64,000 bases of DNA from Haliea sp. GTDB taxonomy: Bacteria; Pseudomonadota; Gammaproteobacteria; Pseudomonadales; Halieaceae. Shown piece after piece: positions 19,575-28,317 of the stretch. Made by a program: the position numbers and the translations under genes. Position 1 is the first letter of the stretch, and each line of letters starts with the position of its first letter. Where the stretch lies: assembly GCA_016704305.1 (NCBI GenBank), contig JADJAL010000060.1:1-64000 (forward strand). Reading direction: 5' to 3'. The notes below the pieces were generated by a model. It saw nothing but the letters and a program-made list of their open reading frames with translations, had not been told where the DNA came from and made no database searches.

Positions 19575-19622
19575 TGGCGCGCCCGGAGAGATTCGAACTC
19601 CCGACCAACTGGTTCGAAGCCA
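19575..19622 (-). repeat. Left attachment-site repeat (partial tRNA-Arg copy)
   Basis: These 48 bases are identical to 28336-28383, the 3' part of tRNA-Arg(TCG) from the anticodon stem through CCA. Flanking bases differ on both sides. The copy lacks the 5' part of a tRNA, so it is not functional as a tRNA gene. Such a repeat is the usual scar of tyrosine-integrase insertion into a tRNA gene. Confidence 0.9.
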
Positions 19623-19716
19623 CACTAGAAACTGTAACTTTTTGATTTTATTGGCCTAAAGGCGACGCCCGTTGCCCAATTTGCACTACAAAGCACAACA
19701 ATGCAGGACTGTTGCA

Positions 19717-19732
19717 GGAAAAGTGTCGGAAA
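19717..19732 (+). repeat. 16-base repeat shared with integrase 3' end (left copy)
   Basis: GGAAAAGTGTCGGAAA occurs here, 95 bases inside the left island end, and again at 25246-25261 near the right end. It could be an integrase arm-type binding site or the remains of an older integrase tail. Confidence 0.4.
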
Positions 19733-19984
19733 GAAACATCGTAAGCGCAAAACAAAGTAAGCGACACGTAGACCACGCTCTATGGACAAGCACTGATAGA
19801 CACGAGCGGCGACCCCGGTTGTTTGAACGTAAAAGTCCAGCTATCGCGCAACCGATAGGCTAATTTCTTATATCATCTTTGATCTGGGTTAACTTTTCAA
19901 GAGATTTGCGGAATTCAGTATTCCAAACTACAAAGGTTAATCATGCTGTTCACAAGTTACCAAACACAATGGGATAACGACACT

Positions 19985-20125
19985 ATGAGCAATAACAAGC
20001 AGACAGCAATTTACGTCGTCCTGGCCAGTGCATTCGTACTCGGTTCTAGCCAAGTGCAAGCCGTAAACGGCAACACGTTTTATGGGGACGGCGCGCTCTT
20101 TAGTGTGACCGTGGGAATACCCTGA
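19985..20125 (+). pseudogene. Truncated exported protein, tail-fibre/adhesin-like N-terminus
   Basis: ATG 19985 gives a 46-residue product with a signal-peptide-like start (MSNNKQTAIYVVLASAFVLG) and a possible cleavage after VQA. It then reads NGNTFYGDGALFSVTVGIP before the stop. The NTFYGDGALFS segment resembles the first unit of the NTAxGxGALFSNT repeats found in tail-fibre-domain and trimeric adhesin proteins, but the repeats that should follow are missing. A truncated gene start is the best reading. It may also be an unrelated small secreted peptide. Confidence 0.35.
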
Positions 20126-20301
20126 TTCTTTTGGCCTCAGTCTTGGCGACTTCAGTGTCCTTGCCCGCAACCATCGATGGCGAGTTTTTTTGAGTGTGAC
20201 CTGGGCGCAACGGCAGCGTTGCATCGCATGGTTCACCCGTAGGTAGATCGTGCTTGGTAGAATAACAAGAATATTTGGCAGTATGGGATTGAGCTGACAT
20301 C

Positions 20302-21681
20302 ATGGACCGAACGCGCTACATGCTGATCATTCTGATTGTCAGCGCCGGTTTACTCTTCATCACCTTCTACCCTGGTGCGATGAGTATCGATTCCTACGAA
20401 CAATTGCGACAGGCGCGCAGCGGCCAGTTTGGAGACTGGCACCCTCCGTTTATGGCCTGGGTGTGGAGAGCATTCGATGCGATTCTACAAGGATCAATTC
20501 TGATGCTTCTCGCACAACTCGGTCTGTATCTATTCTCACTGTGGGCCATCGCGCGGGTGGCGCTACCGGGACCTGACTCCGTTCGTCTTGGCTTGTGATC
20601 GCCTCGCTCTGGCTGGCACCGGTGTCGGGAATTATTGGTGTCGTCTGGAAGGACATCTGGACTTCCTGTCTGCTGCTGCTCACTGGCGCCTGCTGTCTGG
20701 CAATCACTACGGCAACCGGCAGGGCGTGGCATTTGCGTTGCTTGGGCGCGGCCGCGCTTGCGTTCACTGCCGCTTTACTGTTTCGCCCCAATGCGGTTTT
20801 TGCGGGCGTACCTTTGCTCGCGTATCTATTGTGGATGACCCGCCCCGCTCCGCGCACGGTGCGCTGGGGAGTAAGCGTCCTTTTTGTGGGAGCGGCCGCC
20901 TCGGCCCTGCTTTTGCTCGTGTCCAGCGGGCTGAATCGGGTCCTGACTGTGCATCACCAGCATCCGCTGCAATCGATTCTGATATTTGATATCGCGGGGG
21001 TGTCCACACTGAGTGGCCGTGCAGACTTTCTCAATGAAGCTAGCGAGTCAATACCAGATGTTATGCGGCAACAAAGGTCGGTCGAATTGTCCGCACTGCA
21101 GGCCGCCTACTATCCCAGCACCTGGACACCGTTGGTCTTCGAGACCGATAGTCCCTTGGCCATTACCGATTCCGCGATTCAGGTCGAGCATCTGGCTGCG
21201 ATATGGTCGGGCGCTGTGACCGCAGAGCCCAGTATATCTTGAGCATCGCGCACGCGTGTTTCGCGAAGTCATTGGCGCAACGGCCGCTCCTTTGTTTGCT
21301 CCGGTCTACTTCGGCATCCCGCGAGACTCGCCGGACTACCAGCAGGTCGCCCAGTTGTTCCCGACTATCGAACTAGTGGAACTCTCACCCGTGCAGGCGC
21401 TCTTACGCAGCGCCTTTGAGCAATCCGCACGCAGCATTTTTTACCGACCGTATTTCTGGCTTTTGCTGAACGTGGCTCTTGTAATAACTGCAATCATCAG
21501 CGGCGCGCGCAGTGCCGGACTGGTTGCGATAGGCAGCAGCGGACTCATGTACGAACTCGCGCTATTTTTCCTAGCGCCTTCGGCGGATTATCGTTATTCG
21601 CACTGGCTCGTGTTGTCGACCTGGGTGCTGGCGTTTGGACTAGGCAGTCAGTTCCTCCAGAAAAGGGATCAACCCCAGTGA
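20302..21681 (+). pseudogene. Multi-pass membrane protein, GT-C glycosyltransferase-like (copy 1, two frameshifts)
   Basis: Three frames join into about 459 residues. ATG 20302 gives a first helix and the loop FYPGAMSIDSYEQLRQARSG, with Asp residues and then DWHPPFMAWVWR. This is the arrangement of GT-C transferases and related lipid-linked sugar enzymes, with an acidic first external loop. The second frame has GVVWKDIWTSCLLLLTGACC and FRPNAVFAGVPLLAYLLW. The third has YFGIPRDSPDYQQVAQLF and a C-terminal helix pair around SADYRYSHWLVLSTW. Frame changes occur near 20595 and 21240. The exact family is not certain. A second decayed relative follows at 22133. Confidence 0.55.
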
Positions 21682-21733
21682 GGTAGTGTAGTGTAAGGAA
21701 TTAATTATTGAAATGTGAGCGGTCTGCGCGTAT

Positions 21734-21934
21734 CTAGAGTCCGATATGCTCTCGCATTGCGTGGATGCGGACCAACTGTTCCTCGGCGCCAAAGGGTTCG
21801 GCGAATTGTCGTTCCGGAGTCTCAGACAATTCCTGCCAAGGGATGAGAGTTTCCATATCTTCCATAAACTGTTCCTTGCGGGTCTTCTTGGGGCACGTCT
21901 CAAGCCCGGCGTCAGGAAAGGAGTCTTGGCGCAT
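21734..21934 (-). pseudogene. IS5-type transposase N-terminal remnant with internal deletion
   Basis: The reading starts MRQDSFPDAGLETCPKKTRK, then EQFMEDMETLIPWQELSE, the conserved N-terminus of IS5-group transposases. It jumps to AEEQLVRIHAMREHIGL, which resembles the later helix LxxMLRIHFxQxWxxL. The middle and the whole catalytic domain are missing. It lies between the two membrane-protein pseudogenes. Confidence 0.6.
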
Positions 21935-22132
21935 CACAGAGGTGGCTATTATTTGAACCACTGATTTGGCTAATGGAAACCCAATCAATGATCTGGCCGC
22001 GGATACCTAAATTATTTGCCTGCTTCTTTATGCAATTCCCGAGGCAGATTGAAGTGCAAATGAATGCACTTTTCCCAATAATCTTTAATGTCGTAGTTTC
22101 CAAGCACTTCTAATTCGATTGAGGCCAGTATA

Positions 22133-23511
22133 TTGATAGTCAATAATTCAAATAGCCGCGCAGAAGCAAACCTCGTACCAGGTATACATGTTTCGACATT
22201 ATCGATAATCGTGTGCCTATGCCTGTTAACTTATTTCAGCCATTTTCCTGGCCAAGCATCTGTAGATGTAATTGTGCAGCTCCAGGATGGAATGAGTGGT
22301 GTATACGACTCGAATCAGCCGCCATAAATATCATGGTTGAAGGCGCGGCTCACACTGCCTGGCAGGCAGGGTCTCACCGTAATTCTATTCGGTCTGGCTG
22401 TGTTGGTTCTTTTACAGCAATTGAGTGTCAATGTCTGGGTCCATAACGTCGTCGTGCTGCTACTCTTTTGCTTCCCCGTCATATTTGTATACAACGGCAT
22501 AGTTTGGAAGGACGTATTGTTCGCAAATGCGGCATTACTAGGTCTGCTGCTGTTACCACAAAGTAATGAACGCTTGCGCTGGTCCAGCCTGATATTTTCG
22601 GCAGCAGCTCTGGCGCTGTCAGTTTCTGTGCGACAACAGGGTGTGCTCGCCGCCTTCTTTGCCGTCGTCTACCTGGTATTTACACCGACAATTTTCTTAT
22701 CACGTGTTGATCGTGTTAACGCACTAGCCGTCTGGTTGTCCATATATCTTTGCCTTTCAAGCCTGGCGGGAATTACCGTTACCATGCACGGCGATACATC
22801 TCAAACTACTTCAATAGACGGACCGCTCTTTCAGCTAGCAACTTTTGATTTGGGTGGCATTTTAAGCCATAACCCGGATATTCGCTTTCCCACATTGGAG
22901 GCTATTGCAACAAACATGCCTCAGGCGAATCGACCGACTCGGGAACGTATGATTTCTGCCTTATCCGGCTACCGTCCGGATCGTCAAGATTTTATGGCTG
23001 AATCAATCGCAGCCTCAGGTGTGCGGCTTCCCAAGGAAGCGCTGCGTGAAGTTGGAGGTCCCGAATTATCAAGTACCCGATCGATTACGCCAGACACCGT
23101 ATAGAGTTTATGGGGTGGCTGTTGGGGTTCCACAATATTTACACTTGCTCTTCCATGTTCTTTGGTATCTCAGCTGAACCGGCAGAAATGCTTGAAGAGA
23201 TTGGTATGGAACCAAGCATCAGCTGGCGCGCGCAAAAATTGCACGAAGTTAGCTTGAAATTCGTATCTCTTTTCCCCCCTATATCTACCTCGCAATTTCT
23301 ATTTCCGTGCTTCTGATTCCTAATCTATCAAGGCTGGCGAAATTCTGCGCATATGATCCTCATTCAGCTCGCCGGTTTATCATACGCGGCGAGCTATTTT
23401 GTTGTTGGTATCTCTTGTGACTTTCGCTATACATACTTCGCCATATTAGTTTCATTATTTGGGCTGGCAAGGGTCACAATCCGCAGTATCTGTGATGAAA
23501 AGCAAAACTAG
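22133..23511 (+). pseudogene. Multi-pass membrane protein, GT-C-like (copy 2, decayed paralogue)
   Basis: It parallels copy 1: the loop FSHFPGQASVDVIVQLQDGM, then DSNQPP. An in-frame TAA follows at 22325-22327, and the same frame continues ISWLKARLTLPGRQGLTVIL, NGIVWKDVLFANAALLGLLL and RQQGVLAAFFAVVYLVF. A frameshift near 23060 leads to HRIEFMGWLLGFHNIYTCSS and GISAEPAEMLEEIG. A further shift gives SYAASYFVVGISCDFRYTYF, matching copy 1's SADYRYSHW segment. The shared VWKD segment and the order of helices support common ancestry. An in-frame stop in addition to shifts suggests genuine decay. Confidence 0.55.
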
Positions 23512-23694
23512 CCCGGTGTTTGGGGCCAAGGCAAAAAAACCGCGCTTCGATTCAACCGGTCACTGCAACATCATAGTTAATACCCTTAATCTATCGGAAG
23601 ATGATGACAATGCAGGTAAGACCTCGTATGAAGGAAGATTCGAAACTGATCATTTCGCAGCGATAGCAAGAGGGTCAATCGCTTAGCGAAATCG
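23512..23694 (+). other. Short spacer with no supported gene
   Basis: A 63-residue reading from 23495 (MKSKTSPVFGAKAKKPRFDS) covers this stretch but has no recognisable domain or ribosome site, and it overlaps the end of the membrane-protein remnant. I do not call it a gene. Confidence 0.4.
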
Positions 23695-23886
23695 GTCGAG
23701 CACTCGATCGCGCGTCACCCCCCGGAGCAGGTGAACATCGCCTCCCAGATCCTGGGCCACAGCAAGCTGGCGACAACGGAGCGGTACTACAACCAGGCCG
23801 GCTCGGCGTCGGCCAGTCGCCAGTACCAGACAGCGATCGCCACCCTCAGAGCGAATACGCGTTCGCGCTCGGGGGAGAAGCATTAG
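23695..23886 (+). pseudogene. Tyrosine integrase C-terminal fragment (second integrase)
   Basis: One open frame reads HPPEQVNIASQILGHSKLAT, then TERYYNQAGSASASRQYQTA and ends at TAG 23884-23886. LGHSKLATTERYYNQA is the His/Tyr active-site end of a tyrosine recombinase. It is distinct from the complete integrase downstream. Everything before it is missing, so it is the scar of an older integrative element. It has higher GC than the decayed genes before it. Confidence 0.75.
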
Positions 23887-24269
23887 TGAGCCCACCCGGC
23901 CACAAGTGCTACCCCACGTTACCGCGCCTGCTGCGCGCGCGGGACGCGCCGTTCTACGCCGGCATGGATCGCAACAAGTTCAACCGGGAGCTGCGGCCCT
24001 ATCTGACGGAAATCCCGCTGGGCAAACAGGCCATTGCTTTTGATCGGCTTGAACTGGACGTGCTGATCGACGAGTATATCGAGTGCAACGGGCGTCGTCC
24101 TAAGGCCTCGAAACTGGAGGACGACTTATGTCAAAACGTAACAAAATGCCAGGCCTCCGCCTCAAAGGCGGGATCTGGCAAATCGAAAAACGCTGTAAAT
24201 ATGTCGAAGGTGGCTGGCTCCGCGAAAGCACGGGATGTACTAGCCGTACTCAGGCGCAGGAAATCCTGA
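23886..24269 (+). CDS. Excisionase-like / AlpA-type helix-turn-helix protein
   Basis: A protein of up to 127 residues. The core RARDAPFYAGMDRNKFNREL, followed by RPYLTEIPLGKQAIAFDRLE and LDVLIDEYIECNGRRP, is the pattern of small DNA-binding proteins encoded just before tyrosine integrases; in this type an ordered winged-helix domain binds near att. The reading starts at a GTG overlapping the previous TAG and runs 142 bases into the integrase gene. The natural end may be earlier if a base is wrong. It probably directs excision or controls int expression. Confidence 0.6.
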   Translation: MSPPGHKCYPTLPRLLRARDAPFYAGMDRNKFNRELRPYLTEIPLGKQAIAFDRLELDVLIDEYIECNGRRPKASKLEDDLCQNVTKCQASASKAGSGKSKNAVNMSKVAGSAKARDVLAVLRRRKS

Positions 24270-25162
24270 TCCACCGCCTCGCGGCGGTAAAGGGAGAGGC
24301 AGAGCGCAAGGCTGCCGGTTTATTCACCTTTGAGGAAGCGGGACTGCGTTACCTTGAAGAGAGTGCCCAGAAGCCTTCAGCAGGGACAATGGCAATGCAT
24401 CTGGACCAGCTGTTTCCGTTCATCGGTAGTCACACGCTCACGCACGTTCATGACGGTACGCTTAAGTGCTTCTCTGATTATGAAACTGCACGTGGCATGT
24501 CGCCCAAGTCCGTGAATAACGCACTTGCGGTGGCATCTGCTGTCCTGAACAAAGCAGCGCGTGTCTGGCGCACAGAAGGCGGAGACCCTTGGCTGATACA
24601 AGCCCCGCCCAGGCTCACTCGCCTGAGTACCACTGGACGGACGGCCAAGCCTTATCCGCTGTCATGGGCGGAGCAGGACAGCTTGTTCATGCTCCTGTCC
24701 AGACATCTGGCGGACACGGCGCTGTTTACCGTGAATACCGGGTGCCGGGATCAGGAAGTCTGCCAGCTGCGCTGGGAGTGGGAGGTCGAGATACCGGAGT
24801 TGAAGACATCCGTCTTTGTTCTGCCCGAGACGATTTCCAAGACCAGCACGGAGCGAGTTGTGGTGTTGAATGCCATTGCCTACCGGGTAGTCGCATTACG
24901 CAGAGGGATGGATCGCGAGTATGTGTTCGGACATCGCGGGAAGCCTCTCTACCGGCTCCACAATTCCGGTTGGAAAACCGCCTGGCGCAAGGCGGGCCTG
25001 CCGATGGAAAAAGGTGTGCTGCGAGGGGTACACAATCTGCGCCATATGTTCGGGCGACGATTGCGGGGAGCCGGTATTCCACGTGAAACTCGCAAGCTGT
25101 TACTCGGTCACGCGAGTGGCGAAATTACGACCCACTACTCGGCGGCGGAGATCAGGAACTGA
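24128..25162 (+). CDS. int: Tyrosine-type site-specific integrase
   Basis: A 344-residue integrase with the usual order: N-terminal arm-binding region, SAM-like core-binding domain (around FTFEEAGLRYLEESAQKPSA to NNALAVASAVLNKAARVW), and catalytic domain. Active residues are visible: Arg in TGCRDQEVCQLRW, HNLRHMFGRR (HxxR), LLGHASGEITTHYSA (His and the Tyr nucleophile). The reading stops at AAEIRN, but one base shift continues QELIDAVEKIADRN and ISRKKEAVGKVSETKKG, so a frameshift at about 25155 removes the tail. ATG 24128 follows CTGGAGG. The island next to tRNA-Arg is its probable substrate. Confidence 0.9.
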   Translation: MSKRNKMPGLRLKGGIWQIEKRCKYVEGGWLRESTGCTSRTQAQEILIHRLAAVKGEAERKAAGLFTFEEAGLRYLEESAQKPSAGTMAMHLDQLFPFIGSHTLTHVHDGTLKCFSDYETARGMSPKSVNNALAVASAVLNKAARVWRTEGGDPWLIQAPPRLTRLSTTGRTAKPYPLSWAEQDSLFMLLSRHLADTALFTVNTGCRDQEVCQLRWEWEVEIPELKTSVFVLPETISKTSTERVVVLNAIAYRVVALRRGMDREYVFGHRGKPLYRLHNSGWKTAWRKAGLPMEKGVLRGVHNLRHMFGRRLRGAGIPRETRKLLLGHASGEITTHYSAAEIRN

Positions 25163-25245
25163 TCGATGCCGTAGAGAAAATCGCCGACCGCAACGTCGCT
25201 CAGACGCCGACATTGACGCTGATTTCAAGGAAGAAGGAGGCTGTC

Positions 25246-25261
25246 GGAAAAGTGTCGGAAA
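25246..25261 (+). repeat. 16-base repeat shared with left island end (right copy)
   Basis: It is identical to 19717-19732 and lies in the shifted tail of the integrase gene, just before the terminator hairpin. Confidence 0.4.
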
Positions 25262-25266
25262 CAAAA

Positions 25267-25279
25267 AAAGGGTTAGCGG
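25267..25279. terminator. Left half of a terminator split by ISL3 insertion
   Basis: AAAGGGTTAGCGG here is the exact reverse complement of 28318-28330. If the inserted sequence is removed, the two halves form a perfect 13-bp stem with loop CAATTAA. Read toward lower coordinates (the tRNA-Arg direction) the stem is followed by seven T, so it would end the tRNA-Arg transcript; read the other way it would end the integrase transcript. Confidence 0.8.
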
Positions 25280-25301
25280 CAATTAACGGCTCTTCATCAT
25301 T

Positions 25302-26988
25302 CAGACTGTGTCAAAACTCAGTGTTCAGCTTTCCTCACCGAATAACCGACCAGCAATGGTGCTCAGGTTGCACTGATTGCGATTTGTAGAACCGTAGGTT
25401 GTTTCGGTTGATGGTTTGCTTTCAACATTTGTCGCAGTGAATCGCACAGAGGCGATCACAGGTCGCTGATTTCTAGCGCAATAGCGGGGTTCCTAGCCCC
25501 TGATCGCCGCCATCTGTGGTCCAACACCAAACATCTGCAGCATTCGTTTGAGATTGTAGGACAGCACATGCAGGCTCATCTACGTGCTCACATGTTCAAG
25601 TCGCTTCATCTGGAAATGCGAGGGACCCATCCAGGACTTGATCGTGCCAAAGGGGTGTTCTACGGTACTGCCGCGAATGCGCATACAGTCGGGTTTGCGA
25701 TCCACCCGATCTTCCATCGCCTCCATTACCGCTTCGTGTTCCCAGCGCTCAACCCTCCGATAGACGGCTGTCGTACATTGCTTTTTCAGTCGACAACCTG
25801 GGCAAGCCGAACTCCAGTAGCGATGCTGGATCTTGCCGGCTTCCTGGCCCGTGAATCGATAGATCAATCGCTCTCCTGCCGGACACTCATATTCATTGTC
25901 ATCAGGGTGATAGATAAAGTCCCGCTTGCCGAACAATCCCCGCGCCTGGTTGTTCGATGTTTGCGTCTTGGGAACGTAGGCAGTGATGCCAGCCTGATCA
26001 CACGCCAGTATTTCCTCGCCACTGAAATAACCGCGGTCAGCGACTACCGTCAGTTCATCGCAGTTGATTGCCTCCTTCGCTTGCAAGGCCATGTTGGACA
26101 GCTGTGCCCGATCGTGTCCGACATTGGTGACTTCGTGTGCCACAATCAAGTGATGCTTGGTATCGACAGCCGCCTGTACGTTGTAGCCCACGATAGCCTT
26201 GCTGCGAGCAGCGGTCGACATCACTCGAGCGTCAGGATCCGTCAGCGATATCTGCTGGTCAGGGCTTTCCAGCATCTGAACCTCGAGTTTTTTTAGGGTT
26301 TGAATCTCCGCCTTAAGTGCTGCAATTTTGTTTTCGAGACGGTCCGTTTTGGTTTTCATTGCTTCGCTTTCACGCCGGTCAGCACTGGCGATCTCGCCCA
26401 GGTAGCGCGCAATGCTGTCGTCGATCTGCTCCAGGCGCTTCTTGAGCTTGGCCTTACTGAAGTTGCGATTGCGGTTGTTCACCGCCCTGAACTTGCTGCC
26501 ATCAATCGCCACAAACGCGTCGCTGAACAGGTTCAGCTTGCGGCACAGCATGACAAACTCCCGGCATACCAGGCGAATGGCCTTGCCGTTATTCTTGCGA
26601 AAGTCAGCAATCGTTTTGAAGTCAGGAGACAGTTTGCCCAGCAACCACATCAACTCCACGTTGCGGCCGGCTTCGCGCTCCAGGCGGCGAGAGGATTGGA
26701 TGCGATTGAGGTAGCCGTAGATGTAGAGCTTCAACATCATGGCCGGATTGTAAGCGGGTCGGCCAGTTGCTTCGGGAAGGGTTTTGAATCCGAGACCGGA
26801 AAGGTCCAGTTCATCCACGAACACATCAATAACGCGAACGGCGTTCTCTTCAGTCACATAATCGTCGATGCGTTCGGGGAACAGCGTGGCCTGTGATCGG
26901 CTTTCGCCCTCGATGAATCCACTCATGGCGGCAGTCCTTCAGCGAGAAAGTCAGATTATATCTCGTCGAAGAGTTTTCACACAGGCCG
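25302..26988 (-). mobile_element. IS1182-family insertion sequence nested in the ISL3 left end
   Basis: The left end CAGACTGTGTCAAAACTC (25302-25319) and the reverse complement of the right end CGGCCTGTGTGAAAACTC (26971-26988) match at 15 of 18 bases. The 4-bp duplication CATT lies at 25298-25301 and 26989-26992. The length is 1687 bp. Taking it out together with one CATT restores a correctly spaced ISL3 inverted repeat, which confirms the boundaries. Confidence 0.88.
25493..26926 (-). pseudogene. IS1182-family transposase with premature TAG near the C-terminus
   Basis: The first 448 codons are open: MSGFIEGESRSQATLFPERI, the DUF772-type N-terminus FKTLPEATGRPAYNPAMMLK, DDE segments AFVAIDGSKFRAVNN and LTVVADRGYFSGEEI, a coiled-coil insert, the Cys cluster CPGCRLKKQC, and TVEHPFGTIKSW with the catalytic Glu. 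A TAG at 25580-25582 replaces an expected GAG in HVST-E-MSLHVLSYNLKRML. The same frame continues 28 more residues to TAG at 25493-25495. The loss is small, so some activity is possible, but family members keep this tail. A single-base sequence error would also explain it. Confidence 0.85.
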
Positions 26989-27040
26989 CATTAACGGGGG
27001 ACACCGGCATTCATTAAACTGATTTTGCGAAGATCGGTTA

Positions 27041-28276
27041 ATGGAGAAAATACCGATGTCCCACGCAGGAATGATTATAGGCATACCCGGCCTTCAGATT
27101 GAACGGGTAAAGCGCAGCCGGGGTATTGAGGTCTGGGCGAGGCCCTACCGGAGACCGCCCTGCAAGCATTGCCAGAGCCAGGATTTACGGATCAAGGCTA
27201 CGCACAACAGGACGGTGAAGCACACACGCCAAGGCAACCAGGTGATGACGCTGCACCTTCGGGTGCCGAAGTATCATTGTCGGGGGTGTAGACGCTATTT
27301 CCGCCACACCTTTGATGGCATCCTGCCGCGCTATCGCGCCTCAGAGGCCTACCGCCTTGAGGTCTTCGAGGCGCATGATGGCGGCGTCACGCTGCGCAAG
27401 GTCTCGCGGACGCATCAGGTCAGCGCAGCGACCGTAGAGCGCTGGTACCAGCATCGCCTGGGCCTGAGGTGGTCTGAAACGGGCAATCGGTCCTGCCCGC
27501 GTGTGTTGGGCATCGATGAGCACTTTTTTACCCGCAAGAAAGGGTATGCCACCACCTTTGTAGACCTGAGGAAGCACACCGTATTCGATGTGAGGCTGGG
27601 ACGATCAGAGCCCAGCTTGCGCGGCTATTTAAAGGGTCTTGAGGGCCGCGGCAACGTCCAGGTGGTGGTCATGGATCTGTCGGAAACCTACCGCTCGATT
27701 GCCCAGCGTTACTTTCCCAATGCGACGATCGTGGCAGACCGGTTTCACGTTATTCGCCTGATCAACCAGCACTTCTTGAAGGTCTGGCAGCAGTACCATC
27801 CGGAGGGCCGCAAGAACCGGGGCCTGCTCAGTCTTATGCGCCGACATCAATGGAACTTGAGTGATGAGCAATACGCGAATCTCATGAGTTACCTGGCGGA
27901 TTATCCGGTGTTGGAGGCGCTCTATGGGGCTAACCAAAAGCTGGTCCGCTTTATGCTTCTCAAGACCCTCACAGCCCGTCGTGCGAAGGCGAAACTGCCA
28001 CTGTATTTTGAGCTGCTTGACCAGCTGCGCGATAGCCCGTTACGAGCCCTGGCCAAGACACTGACCAGCTGGCTGGAACCCATTGTTGCCATGTGGCGAT
28101 TCAGCAAAAGTAACGGCATCACGGAGGGCTTCCACAACAAGATGGAAATGATCTCGAGAAGAGCCTTTGGTTTTAGAAACTTTGAGAATTATCGGTTGAG
28201 GGTGCTGACCCACTGTGGATGGGATGGCATTATCAATCGGGTACGTATGAATGCCCATCCCCCGTTAATGGGGTAG
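27041..28276 (+). CDS. ISL3-family transposase
   Basis: A 411-residue transposase. The N-terminal zinc motif PPCKHCQSQDLRIKA, with YHCRGCRRYFRHTF, is followed by a helix-turn-helix (VSRTHQVSAATVERWYQHRL). The DDE core follows: VLGIDEHFFTRKKGYATTFV, VQVVVMDLSETYRSIAQRYF, ATIVADRFHVIRLINQHF, and SNGITEGFHNKMEMISRRAF with the catalytic Glu. It looks full length and undamaged; the last codons lie inside the right terminal repeat. The cognate element is disrupted at its left end by IS1182 insertion, so autonomous movement is probably lost. Confidence 0.92.
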   Translation: MEKIPMSHAGMIIGIPGLQIERVKRSRGIEVWARPYRRPPCKHCQSQDLRIKATHNRTVKHTRQGNQVMTLHLRVPKYHCRGCRRYFRHTFDGILPRYRASEAYRLEVFEAHDGGVTLRKVSRTHQVSAATVERWYQHRLGLRWSETGNRSCPRVLGIDEHFFTRKKGYATTFVDLRKHTVFDVRLGRSEPSLRGYLKGLEGRGNVQVVVMDLSETYRSIAQRYFPNATIVADRFHVIRLINQHFLKVWQQYHPEGRKNRGLLSLMRRHQWNLSDEQYANLMSYLADYPVLEALYGANQKLVRFMLLKTLTARRAKAKLPLYFELLDQLRDSPLRALAKTLTSWLEPIVAMWRFSKSNGITEGFHNKMEMISRRAFGFRNFENYRLRVLTHCGWDGIINRVRMNAHPPLMG

Positions 28277-28310
28277 AGCCATGCCCATCCCCCGTTAATG
28301 GGGTAGAGCC
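28251..28310 (+). repeat. Tandem 30-bp duplication of the ISL3 right end
   Basis: Bases 28251-28280 and 28281-28310 are identical 30-mers, each containing the whole GGCTCT...GGGGGATGGGCAT end in the outward orientation. The transposase stop lies in the first copy, and the target duplication follows the second. It is either a slipped-strand or transposition product or an assembly artefact. Confidence 0.9.
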
Positions 28311-28317
28311 CAATTAA

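Larger units (their letters stand above)
19453..19984 (+). other. Region with no clear gene at the left island border
   Basis: Between the SDR start and the first island gene I see no credible coding sequence. It holds the upstream region of the SDR, the 48-bp partial tRNA-Arg repeat (19575-19622) and, inside the island, a 16-base sequence shared with the end of the integrase gene (19717-19732). Base composition becomes more AT-rich after 19622, consistent with a foreign segment. Confidence 0.6.
25288..28310 (+). mobile_element. ISL3-family insertion sequence, interrupted by IS1182-type element
   Basis: The 8-bp target duplication CAATTAAC is present at 25280-25287 and 28311-28318; ISL3 elements make 8-bp duplications. 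The right end read inward is GGCTCT, 4 bases, CATTAACGGGGGA. The left end has GGCTCTTCAT-CATT at 25288-25301 and AACGGGGGA from 26993, rejoined once the nested element is removed. Without the nested element and the 30-base end duplication the element is about 1.3 kb, normal for the family. It encodes the transposase at 27041-28276. Confidence 0.85.
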
